In this document: positions 1-7,615 of the stretch, one piece after another
How the letters are laid out: every line of letters begins with the position of its first letter
How positions within the stretch are numbered: the stretch's first letter is position 1
NCBI GenBank assembly: GCA_023301765.1
Contig: JALZUC010000021.1
Location: forward strand, 62,001 to 126,000
DNA: 64,000 bases
Reading direction: 5' to 3'
From: Akkermansiaceae bacterium
GTDB taxonomy: Bacteria; Verrucomicrobiota; Verrucomicrobiia; Verrucomicrobiales; Akkermansiaceae
The notes under the pieces: model-generated
Seen by the model: only the letters and a program-made list of their open reading frames with translations
What the model was told of the DNA's origin: nothing
Databases searched by the model: none
Position numbers and translations under genes: made by a program

Positions 1-1301
1 TCTACGGCCCTGCCCACATTGGTAACTTCCGCACCTTCGTGATGCACGATGTCTTTCGCCGTGTGTTAGAGGCTGGTAATATGCCCACTCTCCATGTGAG
101 AAACATTACCGACGTCGATGATAAAACCATCCGTGATTCACAAACTGCGGGGAAAACACTCCTCGAGTTCACAACTGGCTGGACAGAGAAATTTCATAAC
201 GACTGCTTAGCCCTCGGCTGCCTACCACCACACATCGAGCCCAGTGCCATAGAGCACATCCCCCAACAGATCGAAATGATCGAAACACTTGTTGAAAAAG
301 GGCATGCCTACGCATCCGAGGACGGCTCCGTCTACTTCAAGGTATCCTCTTTCCCTGATTACGGTAAACTCTCCCACCTCGACACCCGAGAGCTCGATCT
401 TGGCAAAACTCAGAACCAGCGCGCAGATGCAGATGAATATGAGAAAGACGCCATAGCAGACTTTGTTCTCTGGAAATCCCGTAAAGATACAGATGGGGCA
501 AACTACTGGCCATCTCCATGGGGAGAAGGTCGCCCAGGCTGGCACCTCGAGTGCTCCGCCATGATTAAGGAATACCTCGGTGAGAACTTTGACCTCCACT
601 CCGGCGGAGTAGACCTCGTATTCCCCCATCACGAAAACGAAATTGCTCAGAGCCAGTGCTCCTGCGGAGGAGACTTTGCCGCTCACTGGTTCCACATCAC
701 GCACCTCATGGTAGATGGTGGTAAAATGTCTAAATCCCTCGGTAATCTCTACACCATTGATGACCTAGCGCAAAAAGGCCACACCGCCATGGAAGTACGC
801 TACGTCCTCATCTCAGGACACTACCGCAAGCAGCTAAACTTCACTCTAGACTCGCTACACGCCGCAAAGGAGGCCCTCCAGAAGCTCGCCAAAGGCCGCA
901 CAGCCCTAGTATCCAGCGCAAGCAGTAGCACCCCAGCCCCACTCAATATTGAAAAATCAGCATTCGCAGCTGCATGGGAATCACTCAATACGGACCTAAA
1001 CACGCCCGCAGCACTAGGTCACCTCTTCTCAGGCCTCAAAGCCGCGCAGCAGCTCAGCGGAGATGACGCCGCAGCTCACATAGAAGCATTTGATACCATT
1101 CTCAGCGCCCTTGGCCTCAGCCTCCCTGAAGAAGAAGCTACATCGGAAGCTCCACCAGAAGTGCAAGAACTTGCAGAAAAACGCCTAGCCGCAAAACAAA
1201 ACAAAGATTGGGCTGCCTCTGACCAACTCCGTGATGAAATCTCCGCCCTCGGATGGACCATTAAAGACAGCCCAGACGGCTACGAACTAATACCATCATA
1301 G
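1..1301 (+). CDS. cysS: Cysteinyl-tRNA synthetase (5' truncated by window edge)
   Basis: This class I aminoacyl-tRNA synthetase charges tRNA-Cys with cysteine in the cytoplasm. The reading frame is open from the first complete codon at position 3, so the true start lies left of the window; about 432 residues are visible. The visible N-terminus contains the HIGN form of the class I HIGH motif (positions 15-26). The KMSKSLGN nucleotide-binding loop is encoded near 723-746. Zinc-site residues are recognisable in GWHLEC and in the segment with HSGG and FPHHENE. The C-terminal DALR-like helical region ends with the typical ...[11 protein letters not shown] tail. The gene is followed by a 67-bp gap before a toxin-antitoxin pair. 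The identification is secure; only the first part of the Rossmann fold is missing. Confidence 0.97.
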   Translation, partial: YGPAHIGNFRTFVMHDVFRRVLEAGNMPTLHVRNITDVDDKTIRDSQTAGKTLLEFTTGWTEKFHNDCLALGCLPPHIEPSAIEHIPQQIEMIETLVEKGHAYASEDGSVYFKVSSFPDYGKLSHLDTRELDLGKTQNQRADADEYEKDAIADFVLWKSRKDTDGANYWPSPWGEGRPGWHLECSAMIKEYLGENFDLHSGGVDLVFPHHENEIAQSQCSCGGDFAAHWFHITHLMVDGGKMSKSLGNLYTIDDLAQKGHTAMEVRYVLISGHYRKQLNFTLDSLHAAKEALQKLAKGRTALVSSASSSTPAPLNIEKSAFAAAWESLNTDLNTPAALGHLFSGLKAAQQLSGDDAAAHIEAFDTILSALGLSLPEEEATSEAPPEVQELAEKRLAAKQNKDWAASDQLRDEISALGWTIKDSPDGYELIPS

Positions 1302-1333
1302 CCCTCCTCCAGCGCAGGGCTCCCCAGCCTAGC

Positions 1334-1360
1334 TTGACAAATCCGATCATGTAATACACT
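1334..1360 (+). promoter_or_regulatory. Possible sigma-70 promoter of the toxin-antitoxin pair
   Basis: A perfect -35 hexamer TTGACA lies at 1334-1339. A TACACT hexamer lies at 1355-1360, with a spacing of only 15 bp. The antitoxin ATG is at 1369, so transcription would begin almost at the start codon and the message may be leaderless. No Shine-Dalgarno motif is visible before that ATG. The -10 match and spacing are imperfect, so this is a weak call. Confidence 0.35.
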
Positions 1361-1368
1361 GTTAAAAA

Positions 1369-1599
1369 ATGATCAAAGCCATCACAAAGATCGGCAACTC
1401 ACGTGGAATCATCCTTGATTCCGCCCTACTTGAGCTAGCCAATCTGAAGGAGGGCGACACAGGCAACATCACCGTGCACAGCAGAGGCACTATTTCCATG
1501 ACTCCAGAAGTCGCCACAGTAGATCCTGCACAAGCTAAACAACTAGCCGCAAATCTCATCGCCAAAAACAATCAACTCTTTGACCGTCTTTCTAAGTAG
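1369..1599 (+). CDS. AbrB/MazE-family antitoxin
   Basis: This is a 76-residue protein of the AbrB/MazE/SpoVT swapped-hairpin type. These are small dimeric DNA-binding proteins that act as antitoxins and repress their own operon. The N-terminal IKAITKIGNSRGIIL resembles the MazE/AbrB signature (a short strand, then GNSRGI and a hydrophobic turn), followed by an acidic ELANLKEGD segment. The C-terminal third is alanine-rich and probably binds the toxin. Its TAG stop is immediately followed, with no gap, by the ATG of the Fic/Doc toxin at 1600. That spacing points to a translationally coupled toxin-antitoxin module. Classical Doc toxins are paired with Phd-fold antitoxins; AbrB-type partners are an alternative pairing. 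Confidence 0.85.
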   Translation: MIKAITKIGNSRGIILDSALLELANLKEGDTGNITVHSRGTISMTPEVATVDPAQAKQLAANLIAKNNQLFDRLSK

Positions 1600-1986
1600 A
1601 TGATCAAACATCTCACACTGGAATCTGTGCTCGCCATTCACGAGGCCTTACTTTCTACCCATGGCGGCATGACGAGATTGAGAGAAGAATCATTATTAGA
1701 AAGTGCCATAGCTGCTCCTCAAGCAACATTTGGAGACGAACCCATCACGCTCGACATCATCGAAATCGCTGCCGCTTATCTTTACTATCCCTGTAAAAAT
1801 CACCCTTTCGCCGATGGTAACAAACGGACAGCTCTCGCATCTTGTCTCGTAATTCTGAGCGAAAACGGACAACTTCCCACTATGGAACTTGATGTCGATG
1901 ACTGGGAAAAACTCGTTCTCGATGTCGCTTCATCATCCATTGATCGCCAGACAACAACCATCCGACTAACAGAACTCCTCACCTAA
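1600..1986 (+). CDS. doc: Fic/Doc-family toxin (death-on-curing type)
   Basis: This 128-residue protein belongs to the short Doc branch of the Fic superfamily. Doc proteins phosphorylate elongation factor Tu, whereas other Fic proteins attach AMP or UMP groups. The catalytic loop reads HPFADGNKR (residues about 67-75), with the invariant histidine, aspartate, glycine-asparagine and arginine in place. The N-terminal LESVLAIHEALLSTHGG is typical of Doc. The lysine in GNKR is the variant associated with Doc kinases. It starts directly after the antitoxin stop and ends 12 bp before hemB. Such a pair on a chromosome usually reflects horizontal acquisition, but base composition here does not differ obviously from the neighbours. 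The active-site residues appear intact. Confidence 0.9.
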   Translation: MIKHLTLESVLAIHEALLSTHGGMTRLREESLLESAIAAPQATFGDEPITLDIIEIAAAYLYYPCKNHPFADGNKRTALASCLVILSENGQLPTMELDVDDWEKLVLDVASSSIDRQTTTIRLTELLT

Positions 1987-1998
1987 CTAACCGTATCG

Positions 1999-2976
1999 AT
2001 GATCCGTCCACGCCGTAACCGTAAATCCCCTGCCATCCGAGCTCTTGTCCGCGAGAATACCCTCTCCGCTGCCGACTTCATCTACCCCCTTTTTGTGCAT
2101 GATAAAAATGAGGATGAAGCTATCGACTCCATGCCTGGCTGCACTCGCTGGTCAATCACAAGTTTAATCACAGAAGCTGGAGAAGCATACGCCCTCGGAG
2201 TAAAAGCCGTAGTTCTTTTCCCCGCCATAGCAGAAAATTTAAAAACACCCTGTGCTGAAGAATGCGCTAACGACATGGGTCTTGTCCCCCGTGCTATCAA
2301 AGCACTCAAAACAGCTCACCCAGAGCTCTGCGTGATCACAGATGTAGCACTAGACCCCTATAATTCAGATGGCCACGATGGTATTGTAAGAAAAAACGGA
2401 GACTCCCTCGAAATCATTAATGATGAGACAGTGGAAACCCTCTGCCAGCAGGCCCTCTGCCACGCGCGTGCAGGCGCTGATATGGTCTCACCTAGCGATA
2501 TGATGGACGGCCGTGTGGAAGCTATCCGAGAAAGCCTTGACCTCGAGGGCTTTGATCAAGTCTCCATCATGGCCTACACCGCTAAATACGCCTCAGCCTT
2601 CTACGGCCCATTCCGTGGTGCACTAGAGTCTGCGCCTAAAGCAGGTGATAAAAAAACCTACCAGATGGACCCCGCAAACTCACGTGAAGCCATTCGTGAG
2701 ACATTGCTAGATGAAGAGGAAGGTGCAGACATCATCATGGTCAAACCCGCCGGCCCCTACCTTGACGTTATTTCTGAGGTAAGACACACCACCACTCTCC
2801 CTGTAGCCGCCTACCAAGTCAGCGGCGAATACCTCATGATCAAATCTGCCTGCAAAGATGGCTGGTTAGATGAAAAAGCTATCGTCCTAGAGTCCCTTAC
2901 AGGCATCAAACGCGCAGGCGCAGGTATTATCCTCACCTACTTCGCTAAGAGCGCAGCAGTCTGGCTAGCAGAGTAA
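1999..2976 (+). CDS. hemB: Delta-aminolevulinic acid dehydratase (porphobilinogen synthase)
   Basis: The enzyme joins two 5-aminolevulinate molecules to make porphobilinogen, the second committed step of tetrapyrrole synthesis, in the cytoplasm. Its 325 residues match the usual length. The Schiff-base lysines are visible as K196 in YTAKYASAFYGPFR and K249 in MVKPAGPYLD. The metal-site segment around residues 115-130 reads DVALDPYNSDGHDG. Alanine 117, aspartate 119 and aspartate 127 replace the three cysteines of zinc-dependent enzymes, so this is the zinc-independent type, probably with an allosteric magnesium. The ATG lies 12 bp after the toxin stop. A second heme gene, hemH, lies about 44 kb away in this window. 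Confidence 0.97.
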   Translation: MIRPRRNRKSPAIRALVRENTLSAADFIYPLFVHDKNEDEAIDSMPGCTRWSITSLITEAGEAYALGVKAVVLFPAIAENLKTPCAEECANDMGLVPRAIKALKTAHPELCVITDVALDPYNSDGHDGIVRKNGDSLEIINDETVETLCQQALCHARAGADMVSPSDMMDGRVEAIRESLDLEGFDQVSIMAYTAKYASAFYGPFRGALESAPKAGDKKTYQMDPANSREAIRETLLDEEEGADIIMVKPAGPYLDVISEVRHTTTLPVAAYQVSGEYLMIKSACKDGWLDEKAIVLESLTGIKRAGAGIILTYFAKSAAVWLAE

Positions 2977-2979
2977 AAA

Positions 2980-3567
2980 CTACTCCTTATCCAGCAGCAT
3001 ATCCTTAGCGTTCCAGAAGTAAAACCACCCAGAAATTCCAGTTAATGCTACAGCTGGCCAGAGTGATATGGGGAATAACCAGCCTTCTCTATCCGTTAGG
3101 GTCTGGAAAAATCTCACTACTAGATTAGTAGACTCAACTGACTCAAAGGTAAGGTATACCAGTGCCGTAATGATGAAAAACAGCTGAAAAGTTGTCTTCC
3201 ACTTCCCAAGTCCGTCTGCGGCGATCACTCTCCCCTTTTCTACTGCAATCTGGCGAATACCAGTCACTAGAAACTCGCGGCAGATAATAAGAGCTGTCAC
3301 CCACACAGGACATAGCCCCTTAGCTGAGAGGTATACAAAGCCAGAACACACTAGAATTTTATCCGCTAGTGGGTCTAACAATTTCCCTAATGAAGTCACA
3401 AGGTTCAGCTTTCGCGCCAAGTAACCATCTAACCAATCTGAAATTGCGCCTAAGACAAAAGCCCCCAGAGCTATCGAGTAGCCAGTAACCCCCTCAGCAG
3501 ATGCTGCCGCACAGAAAACAGCTGTCAGGACGAGACGAAAAAGGGTAATACTATTAGGTAAATTCAT
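2980..3567 (-). CDS. pgsA: CDP-diacylglycerol--glycerol-3-phosphate 3-phosphatidyltransferase
   Basis: This integral membrane enzyme makes phosphatidylglycerol phosphate from CDP-diacylglycerol and glycerol-3-phosphate in the inner membrane. The protein is 195 residues long, normal for PgsA. The CDP-alcohol phosphotransferase motif is complete: DGYLAR, then eight residues, GKLLDPLAD (about residues 46-70), which supplies the metal-binding aspartates. The N-terminus MNLPNSITLFRLVL is characteristic of the family and fixes the start. Several hydrophobic segments follow. It converges on hemB with only 3 bp between the two stops, and is transcribed divergently from gnd. Confidence 0.95.
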   Translation of the reverse strand: MNLPNSITLFRLVLTAVFCAAASAEGVTGYSIALGAFVLGAISDWLDGYLARKLNLVTSLGKLLDPLADKILVCSGFVYLSAKGLCPVWVTALIICREFLVTGIRQIAVEKGRVIAADGLGKWKTTFQLFFIITALVYLTFESVESTNLVVRFFQTLTDREGWLFPISLWPAVALTGISGWFYFWNAKDMLLDKE

Positions 3568-3663
3568 AGAGGCTGCCCCCCCTTTCTAGCGACTAGAACT
3601 TCACTCGCAAGCATTCATAATAACTCAGCGTATTTTTACCCCCCCCAATACATTAAGCAGTCT

Positions 3664-3676
3664 ATTTATGATAAAT
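3664..3676. promoter_or_regulatory. Short perfect inverted repeat in the pgsA-gnd divergent region
   Basis: ATTTAT and ATAAAT flank a single central G, a perfect 6-1-6 inverted repeat about 75 bp before the gnd ATG. It lies between two divergent genes and could be a regulator site. Its AT-rich composition makes a chance match plausible. No further promoter elements are convincing here. Confidence 0.2.
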
Positions 3677-3751
3677 GGGCGGCTCTGACGTAAGTTCCTA
3701 TTGATTGGGAGACTATAACGTGCTAGTTCCCCATGAACTCATTCAAAATCT

Positions 3752-5182
3752 ATGGAAAAATCTGATTTCGGCCTAATCGGCCTCGCTGTCATGGGACAAA
3801 ACCTTGTCCTCAACGTGGAAAGCCGTGGCTTCCAAGTTTCTGTCTATAACCGCACCACATCAACGATGGAGGAATTCATCGCGGAAAACCCTGATAAAAA
3901 GCTCGTAGGCTGCAAGAGCCTAGAGGAATTTGTAGATTCCCTAGCCTCTCCTCGTAAGATTCAGATCATGGTCAAGGCAGGTGGCCCAGTAGACGCGGTT
4001 ATTAAATCTCTCATCCCTCTTCTCGATGAAGGTGATATCATCATCGATGGCGGTAACTCACTCTACACAGACACAGAACGCCGTGATCAATACTGCTCAG
4101 AAGCTGGTATGCGCTTCATCGGTGCTGGTGTATCTGGCGGTGAAGAAGGTGCCCTCAAAGGCCCATCCATCATGCCTGGTGGCCCAGAAAGCACATGGGA
4201 AGTCATGAAGCCTATCTTCGAGAGTATCTCCGCTAAGGTAGACGGTGAGCCCTGCGTAGTCCACATCGGTGAAGGCGGCGCAGGCCACTTCGTAAAGATG
4301 GTGCATAACGGTATCGAATACGGTGACATGCAGCTAATCTGTGAAGCATATAACATCTTTAAAGCCGCCGGCTTCTCTAATGAAGAACTCGCTGACATCT
4401 TTGCCGACTGGAATGCAGGAGACCTAGAGTCCTTCCTCATCGAAATCACCGCAAATATCTTCAAACAAAAAGATCCAGAAACGGGTAAAGACATCGTAGA
4501 CCTCATCGTAGACAAAGCAGGCCAGAAAGGCACCGGCCGCTGGACTGTAATGGGCTCCGTTGAGCAGGCAGTGCCATTCTCCACCATCGCTGGCTCTGTA
4601 GAAGCACGTATCCTCTCCTCCATGCGCGATCAGCGTAAAGTAGCCTCCAGCGTTCTTACAGGCCCTAGCAACTGGGACTTCAATTTGGGGATGAGCAAGG
4701 AAGACCTCGTTAAAAAGGTCCGTAATGCCCTCTACGCATCCAAGATCGTCTCCTACGCACAAGGCCTCGACCTTATTTCCAAAGTAGGTAACGACAAAGG
4801 CTGGAACCTCAACCTCGGAGAAATCGCCAAGATCTGGCGCGGCGGCTGTATCATCCGTGCTCGCTTCCTAAACCGCATCACTGAGGCCTATACGGCAGAC
4901 ACACCTCCTACGAACCTCATGCTTGCTCCATTCTTCACTGACATCCTTAATCAAGGTCAGAGCGACTGGCGTGAAGTAGTAGCCTTAGCAGCTACTAACG
5001 GTATCCCCACACCATCCTTTGGTGGCTCACTCTCTTACTATGATGCCTACCGTGCAGAGCGCCTCCCAGCGAACTTGCTCCAGGCACAGCGTGACTTCTT
5101 TGGGGCTCACACTTACGAGCGTATTGATAAGCCAGCAGGTGAATTCTTCCACACAGAAGACTGGCCTGATCTTATCAGCTAA
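3752..5182 (+). CDS. gnd: 6-phosphogluconate dehydrogenase, decarboxylating
   Basis: The enzyme oxidises and decarboxylates 6-phosphogluconate to ribulose-5-phosphate with NADP, in the oxidative pentose phosphate pathway. It has 476 residues, the usual length. The N-terminal Rossmann motif GLAVMGQNL and the NADP-selecting YNRT segment are present. So are the substrate-binding stretches GVSGGEEGALKGPSIMPGG, with catalytic lysine and asparagine in HFVKMVHNGIEYGDMQ. The C-terminal all-helical domain ends in the family-typical FGAHTYERID. Transcription probably ends at the hairpin at 5210-5240. No zwf or pgl gene is adjacent; pgi lies about 9.4 kb downstream. Confidence 0.98.
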   Translation: MEKSDFGLIGLAVMGQNLVLNVESRGFQVSVYNRTTSTMEEFIAENPDKKLVGCKSLEEFVDSLASPRKIQIMVKAGGPVDAVIKSLIPLLDEGDIIIDGGNSLYTDTERRDQYCSEAGMRFIGAGVSGGEEGALKGPSIMPGGPESTWEVMKPIFESISAKVDGEPCVVHIGEGGAGHFVKMVHNGIEYGDMQLICEAYNIFKAAGFSNEELADIFADWNAGDLESFLIEITANIFKQKDPETGKDIVDLIVDKAGQKGTGRWTVMGSVEQAVPFSTIAGSVEARILSSMRDQRKVASSVLTGPSNWDFNLGMSKEDLVKKVRNALYASKIVSYAQGLDLISKVGNDKGWNLNLGEIAKIWRGGCIIRARFLNRITEAYTADTPPTNLMLAPFFTDILNQGQSDWREVVALAATNGIPTPSFGGSLSYYDAYRAERLPANLLQAQRDFFGAHTYERIDKPAGEFFHTEDWPDLIS

Positions 5183-5209
5183 CTCACTAATTATAATAAC
5201 TTAATACAG

Positions 5210-5240
5210 GGCGAAACAGTTTATCTGTTTCGCCTTTTTT
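5210..5240 (+). terminator. Rho-independent terminator after gnd
   Basis: GGCGAAACAG (5210-5219) pairs perfectly with CTGTTTCGCC (5225-5234) around a 5-nt loop, and a run of six T follows. The hairpin lies 28 bp downstream of the gnd stop and is a textbook intrinsic terminator. Confidence 0.93.
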
Positions 5241-5283
5241 CGGCCCCCATTATGATTATTTTAATTTTATCCAGTTTTTAATT

Positions 5284-5302
5284 GCTATTGAGACCCATTA
5301 TC
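5284..5302 (+). promoter_or_regulatory. Fur-box-like site upstream of siderophore receptor
   Basis: The 19 bases GCTATTGAGACCCATTATC match the classical Fur consensus GATAATGATAATCATTATC at 14 of 19 positions, counted by eye. The site lies 46 bp before the ATG of a siderophore-type TonB receptor, a sensible place for an iron-responsive operator. The Fur consensus of this phylum is not known to me, so the call rests on proximobacterial-type sites and on gene context. Confidence 0.5.
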
Positions 5303-5347
5303 AATAAGAAGCGCGTGCAGTTCATCATTATCGCTGCTTAACTAGTC

Positions 5348-7486
5348 ATGAAACTACCAAGACCAAACAAATTATCCTCTGCTACATCAGCTCTCATGCT
5401 GTCTAGCACCGTTGCTTTTGCGCAAACAGCGCCAGCAGAGGACGACACAGCTACTGGAGCTCTAGATACCAGTGTTATCGTTGGAACAGAGGGCAAAGCC
5501 AATGAAGTCATCGCTTTTAAAACAGGCACACCTCTTAAAGACACTCCACGTAGTGTTTCTATTTTCACAGCTGAGGAAATTAAAGACAGAGGCTTTGAAA
5601 GTATCGCTGACATAGTTGACTACACACCTGGCCTCACCACCTCACAGGGTGAAGGTCACCGTGATTCGGTGGTATTCAGAGGAGTGCGCTCTACGGCAGA
5701 CTTTTTCTTAGATGGTGTGCGTGATGACGTGCAGTACTACCGTGGACTCTACAACTTAGAGCGCGTAGAAGTTCTACGTGGCCCTAGCGCACTTCACTTT
5801 GGCCGTGGCGGCACAGGTGGAGTAATTAACCGCGTGACAAAAAAAGCTGTAGTCGGCGAGAACTTTGGTAACCTAACAACTACTGCAGATACTTTTGATG
5901 CTCACTCCGTAGCATTCGATTACAACCTAACATTGAGTGACAAAGCAGCATTAAGGCTGAATACAAACTTCGAAGCTCTTAATAACCATCGTGATTTCTT
6001 TGATGGCGAACGTTTTGGATTTAATCCTACGTTCACCTACGAAATTGATACAGATACTAAATTTACCCTCTCATACGAATACGCTGATCATGAGCGATTT
6101 GTCGATCGAGGTATCCCAGGTGAAGCATCATCCATCCCAGGAGTGCGAGGCCCACAAAGATCTGTTTCCACTACCACATTCGGCGACTCTAGCCTTAATA
6201 CGACTGAGCTAGAAGCACACATCTTCCGCGCTAGACTCGAGCACTCATTTAACGATAACTGGAAAGGTAGTGTTACTGGATCATTTGGAAAGTATAACAA
6301 ACTCTACAGTAACTACTTCGCCTCAGATTTCAGAAATCAAGGTGGAGTAGATCAAGTGGAGCTAGACGGATATGTAGACACCACAGACCGTGAGAGATTC
6401 ACTCTTAGTGGTGACCTTATCGGTGAGTTTAATACTGGTAAAGTAGCTCATAAGTTACTGCTTGGTGCTGAGTATATTCGCACATCATCTGATCAAAACC
6501 GTTTCAATAATGTCTTTGCTAGTAATAGTGACGATCAACAGTTTTTTGACATTGCTAACTTCGGAGGCCTACGCAATGGAGTAGTATTTGGTGCAGATGG
6601 ATCAGTCCTAGATACTGGTACATTCAGCGATCTTAACGATGCTACTGACGTCACCATTGATGCGTATTCATTCTACCTTCAGGACGAAATCGCCATCACA
6701 AGTAAGTTCGATCTCATCTTAGGTGCTCGCTTTGATAGCTTTGATATCGAAGTAGACAACAACGTCTCAGGCACAAGACTATCGCGCACAGATGATGAAG
6801 TCTCCCCTCGTGTAGGTATCGTCTATAAGCCATTAGAAGAAGTATCCCTCTACGCTACTTACAGTGAGTCTTTCCTACCTCGTAGTGGTGACCAATTCAC
6901 TGATATCGATGGTGGTGATGACGCACTTGACCCAAATACGTTCTCAAACCTCGAGTTTGGTGTGAAATGGGACATTACAGATAGTTTATACCTCACTGCC
7001 GCAGCTTTCAGAATCGATCAAAGATCACCTCAAGCATCGAGCACTAACCCTGGGTCTCTGACCGTCGTAGAATCTGAGACAGACGGTTTTGAATTCCAAC
7101 TACAAGGCTATATCACAGATAAATGGCATATCTCTGCTGGCTATACATATCTTGATGGAGATCAAGCCAATGGTAACCGTCTCAGAGAACTACCACGCCA
7201 CTCAGCCTCTATTTGGAATAGATACCAAGCTACTAATAAACTTAACCTCGGCCTAGGTATAGTCTTCCAAGACGAAAGCTTCGCAGACCTTGGAAACACC
7301 GTTGTCCTCCCTGATTTTGTTCGGGTAGACGCAGCTGCCTCCTACGATGTTTCAGACAGCTTGAGATTACAGCTCAATATCGAAAACTTATTCGATATCA
7401 ACTACTTCCCAAATTCACACACAGCTAATAACATCACTGTAGGTAAGCCCATCAGCGCTAGCCTCTCTATTAGTAAATCATTCTAA
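5348..7486 (+). CDS. TonB-dependent siderophore-type outer-membrane receptor
   Basis: This 712-residue protein is an outer-membrane active-transport receptor that probably imports a ferric siderophore using energy from TonB-ExbB-ExbD. Residues 1-25 form a signal peptide ending in VAFAQ. The plug domain follows: a TonB-box-like stretch around DTSVIVGTEG, then TPLKDTPRSVSIFTAEEI, PGLTTSQGEG, VVFRGV, FFLDGVRDD and LERVEVLRGPSALHFGRGG. These are hallmarks of the siderophore-receptor subfamily. A 22-strand barrel follows and ends in the usual C-terminal phenylalanine. The gene stands alone, downstream of the gnd terminator, with a Fur-like site in front. The specific ligand cannot be read from the sequence. 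Confidence 0.93.
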   Translation: MKLPRPNKLSSATSALMLSSTVAFAQTAPAEDDTATGALDTSVIVGTEGKANEVIAFKTGTPLKDTPRSVSIFTAEEIKDRGFESIADIVDYTPGLTTSQGEGHRDSVVFRGVRSTADFFLDGVRDDVQYYRGLYNLERVEVLRGPSALHFGRGGTGGVINRVTKKAVVGENFGNLTTTADTFDAHSVAFDYNLTLSDKAALRLNTNFEALNNHRDFFDGERFGFNPTFTYEIDTDTKFTLSYEYADHERFVDRGIPGEASSIPGVRGPQRSVSTTTFGDSSLNTTELEAHIFRARLEHSFNDNWKGSVTGSFGKYNKLYSNYFASDFRNQGGVDQVELDGYVDTTDRERFTLSGDLIGEFNTGKVAHKLLLGAEYIRTSSDQNRFNNVFASNSDDQQFFDIANFGGLRNGVVFGADGSVLDTGTFSDLNDATDVTIDAYSFYLQDEIAITSKFDLILGARFDSFDIEVDNNVSGTRLSRTDDEVSPRVGIVYKPLEEVSLYATYSESFLPRSGDQFTDIDGGDDALDPNTFSNLEFGVKWDITDSLYLTAAAFRIDQRSPQASSTNPGSLTVVESETDGFEFQLQGYITDKWHISAGYTYLDGDQANGNRLRELPRHSASIWNRYQATNKLNLGLGIVFQDESFADLGNTVVLPDFVRVDAAASYDVSDSLRLQLNIENLFDINYFPNSHTANNITVGKPISASLSISKSF

Positions 7487-7552
7487 TCACTTCATACATC
7501 ATAATCAGCAGCCCTAGGCTGCACAAAACAAACCCCAACGTCCGATCACAAG

Positions 7553-7589
7553 TAACCCCTTCGGAGAACGAACTTCGCCGAAGGGGTTA
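7553..7589. terminator. Inverted repeat between convergent genes, possible bidirectional terminator
   Basis: TAACCCCTTCGG (7553-7564) pairs perfectly with CCGAAGGGGTTA (7578-7589), with a 13-nt loop. A second repeat, TTAATGGT/ACCATTAA, overlaps its right edge at 7587-7609. The site sits between the ends of the TonB receptor and the oppositely oriented PIN-domain gene, where a terminator is expected. There is no clean T-run after the stem, so termination is inferred from position and stem strength. It also marks the left boundary of the AT-rich PIN gene. Confidence 0.45.
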
Positions 7590-7615
7590 ATGGTTAAAAT
7601 TACCATTAAATTAAC

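Noticed and set aside
222-704. Open frame on the minus strand opposite cysS
   Set aside because: It lies entirely within a confident gene, has no family features and is explained by codon bias of cysS.
1300-1321. Hairpin AGCCCT/AGGGCT after cysS
   Set aside because: The stem has six pairs with a 10-nt loop and no T-run follows, so it is not a convincing terminator.
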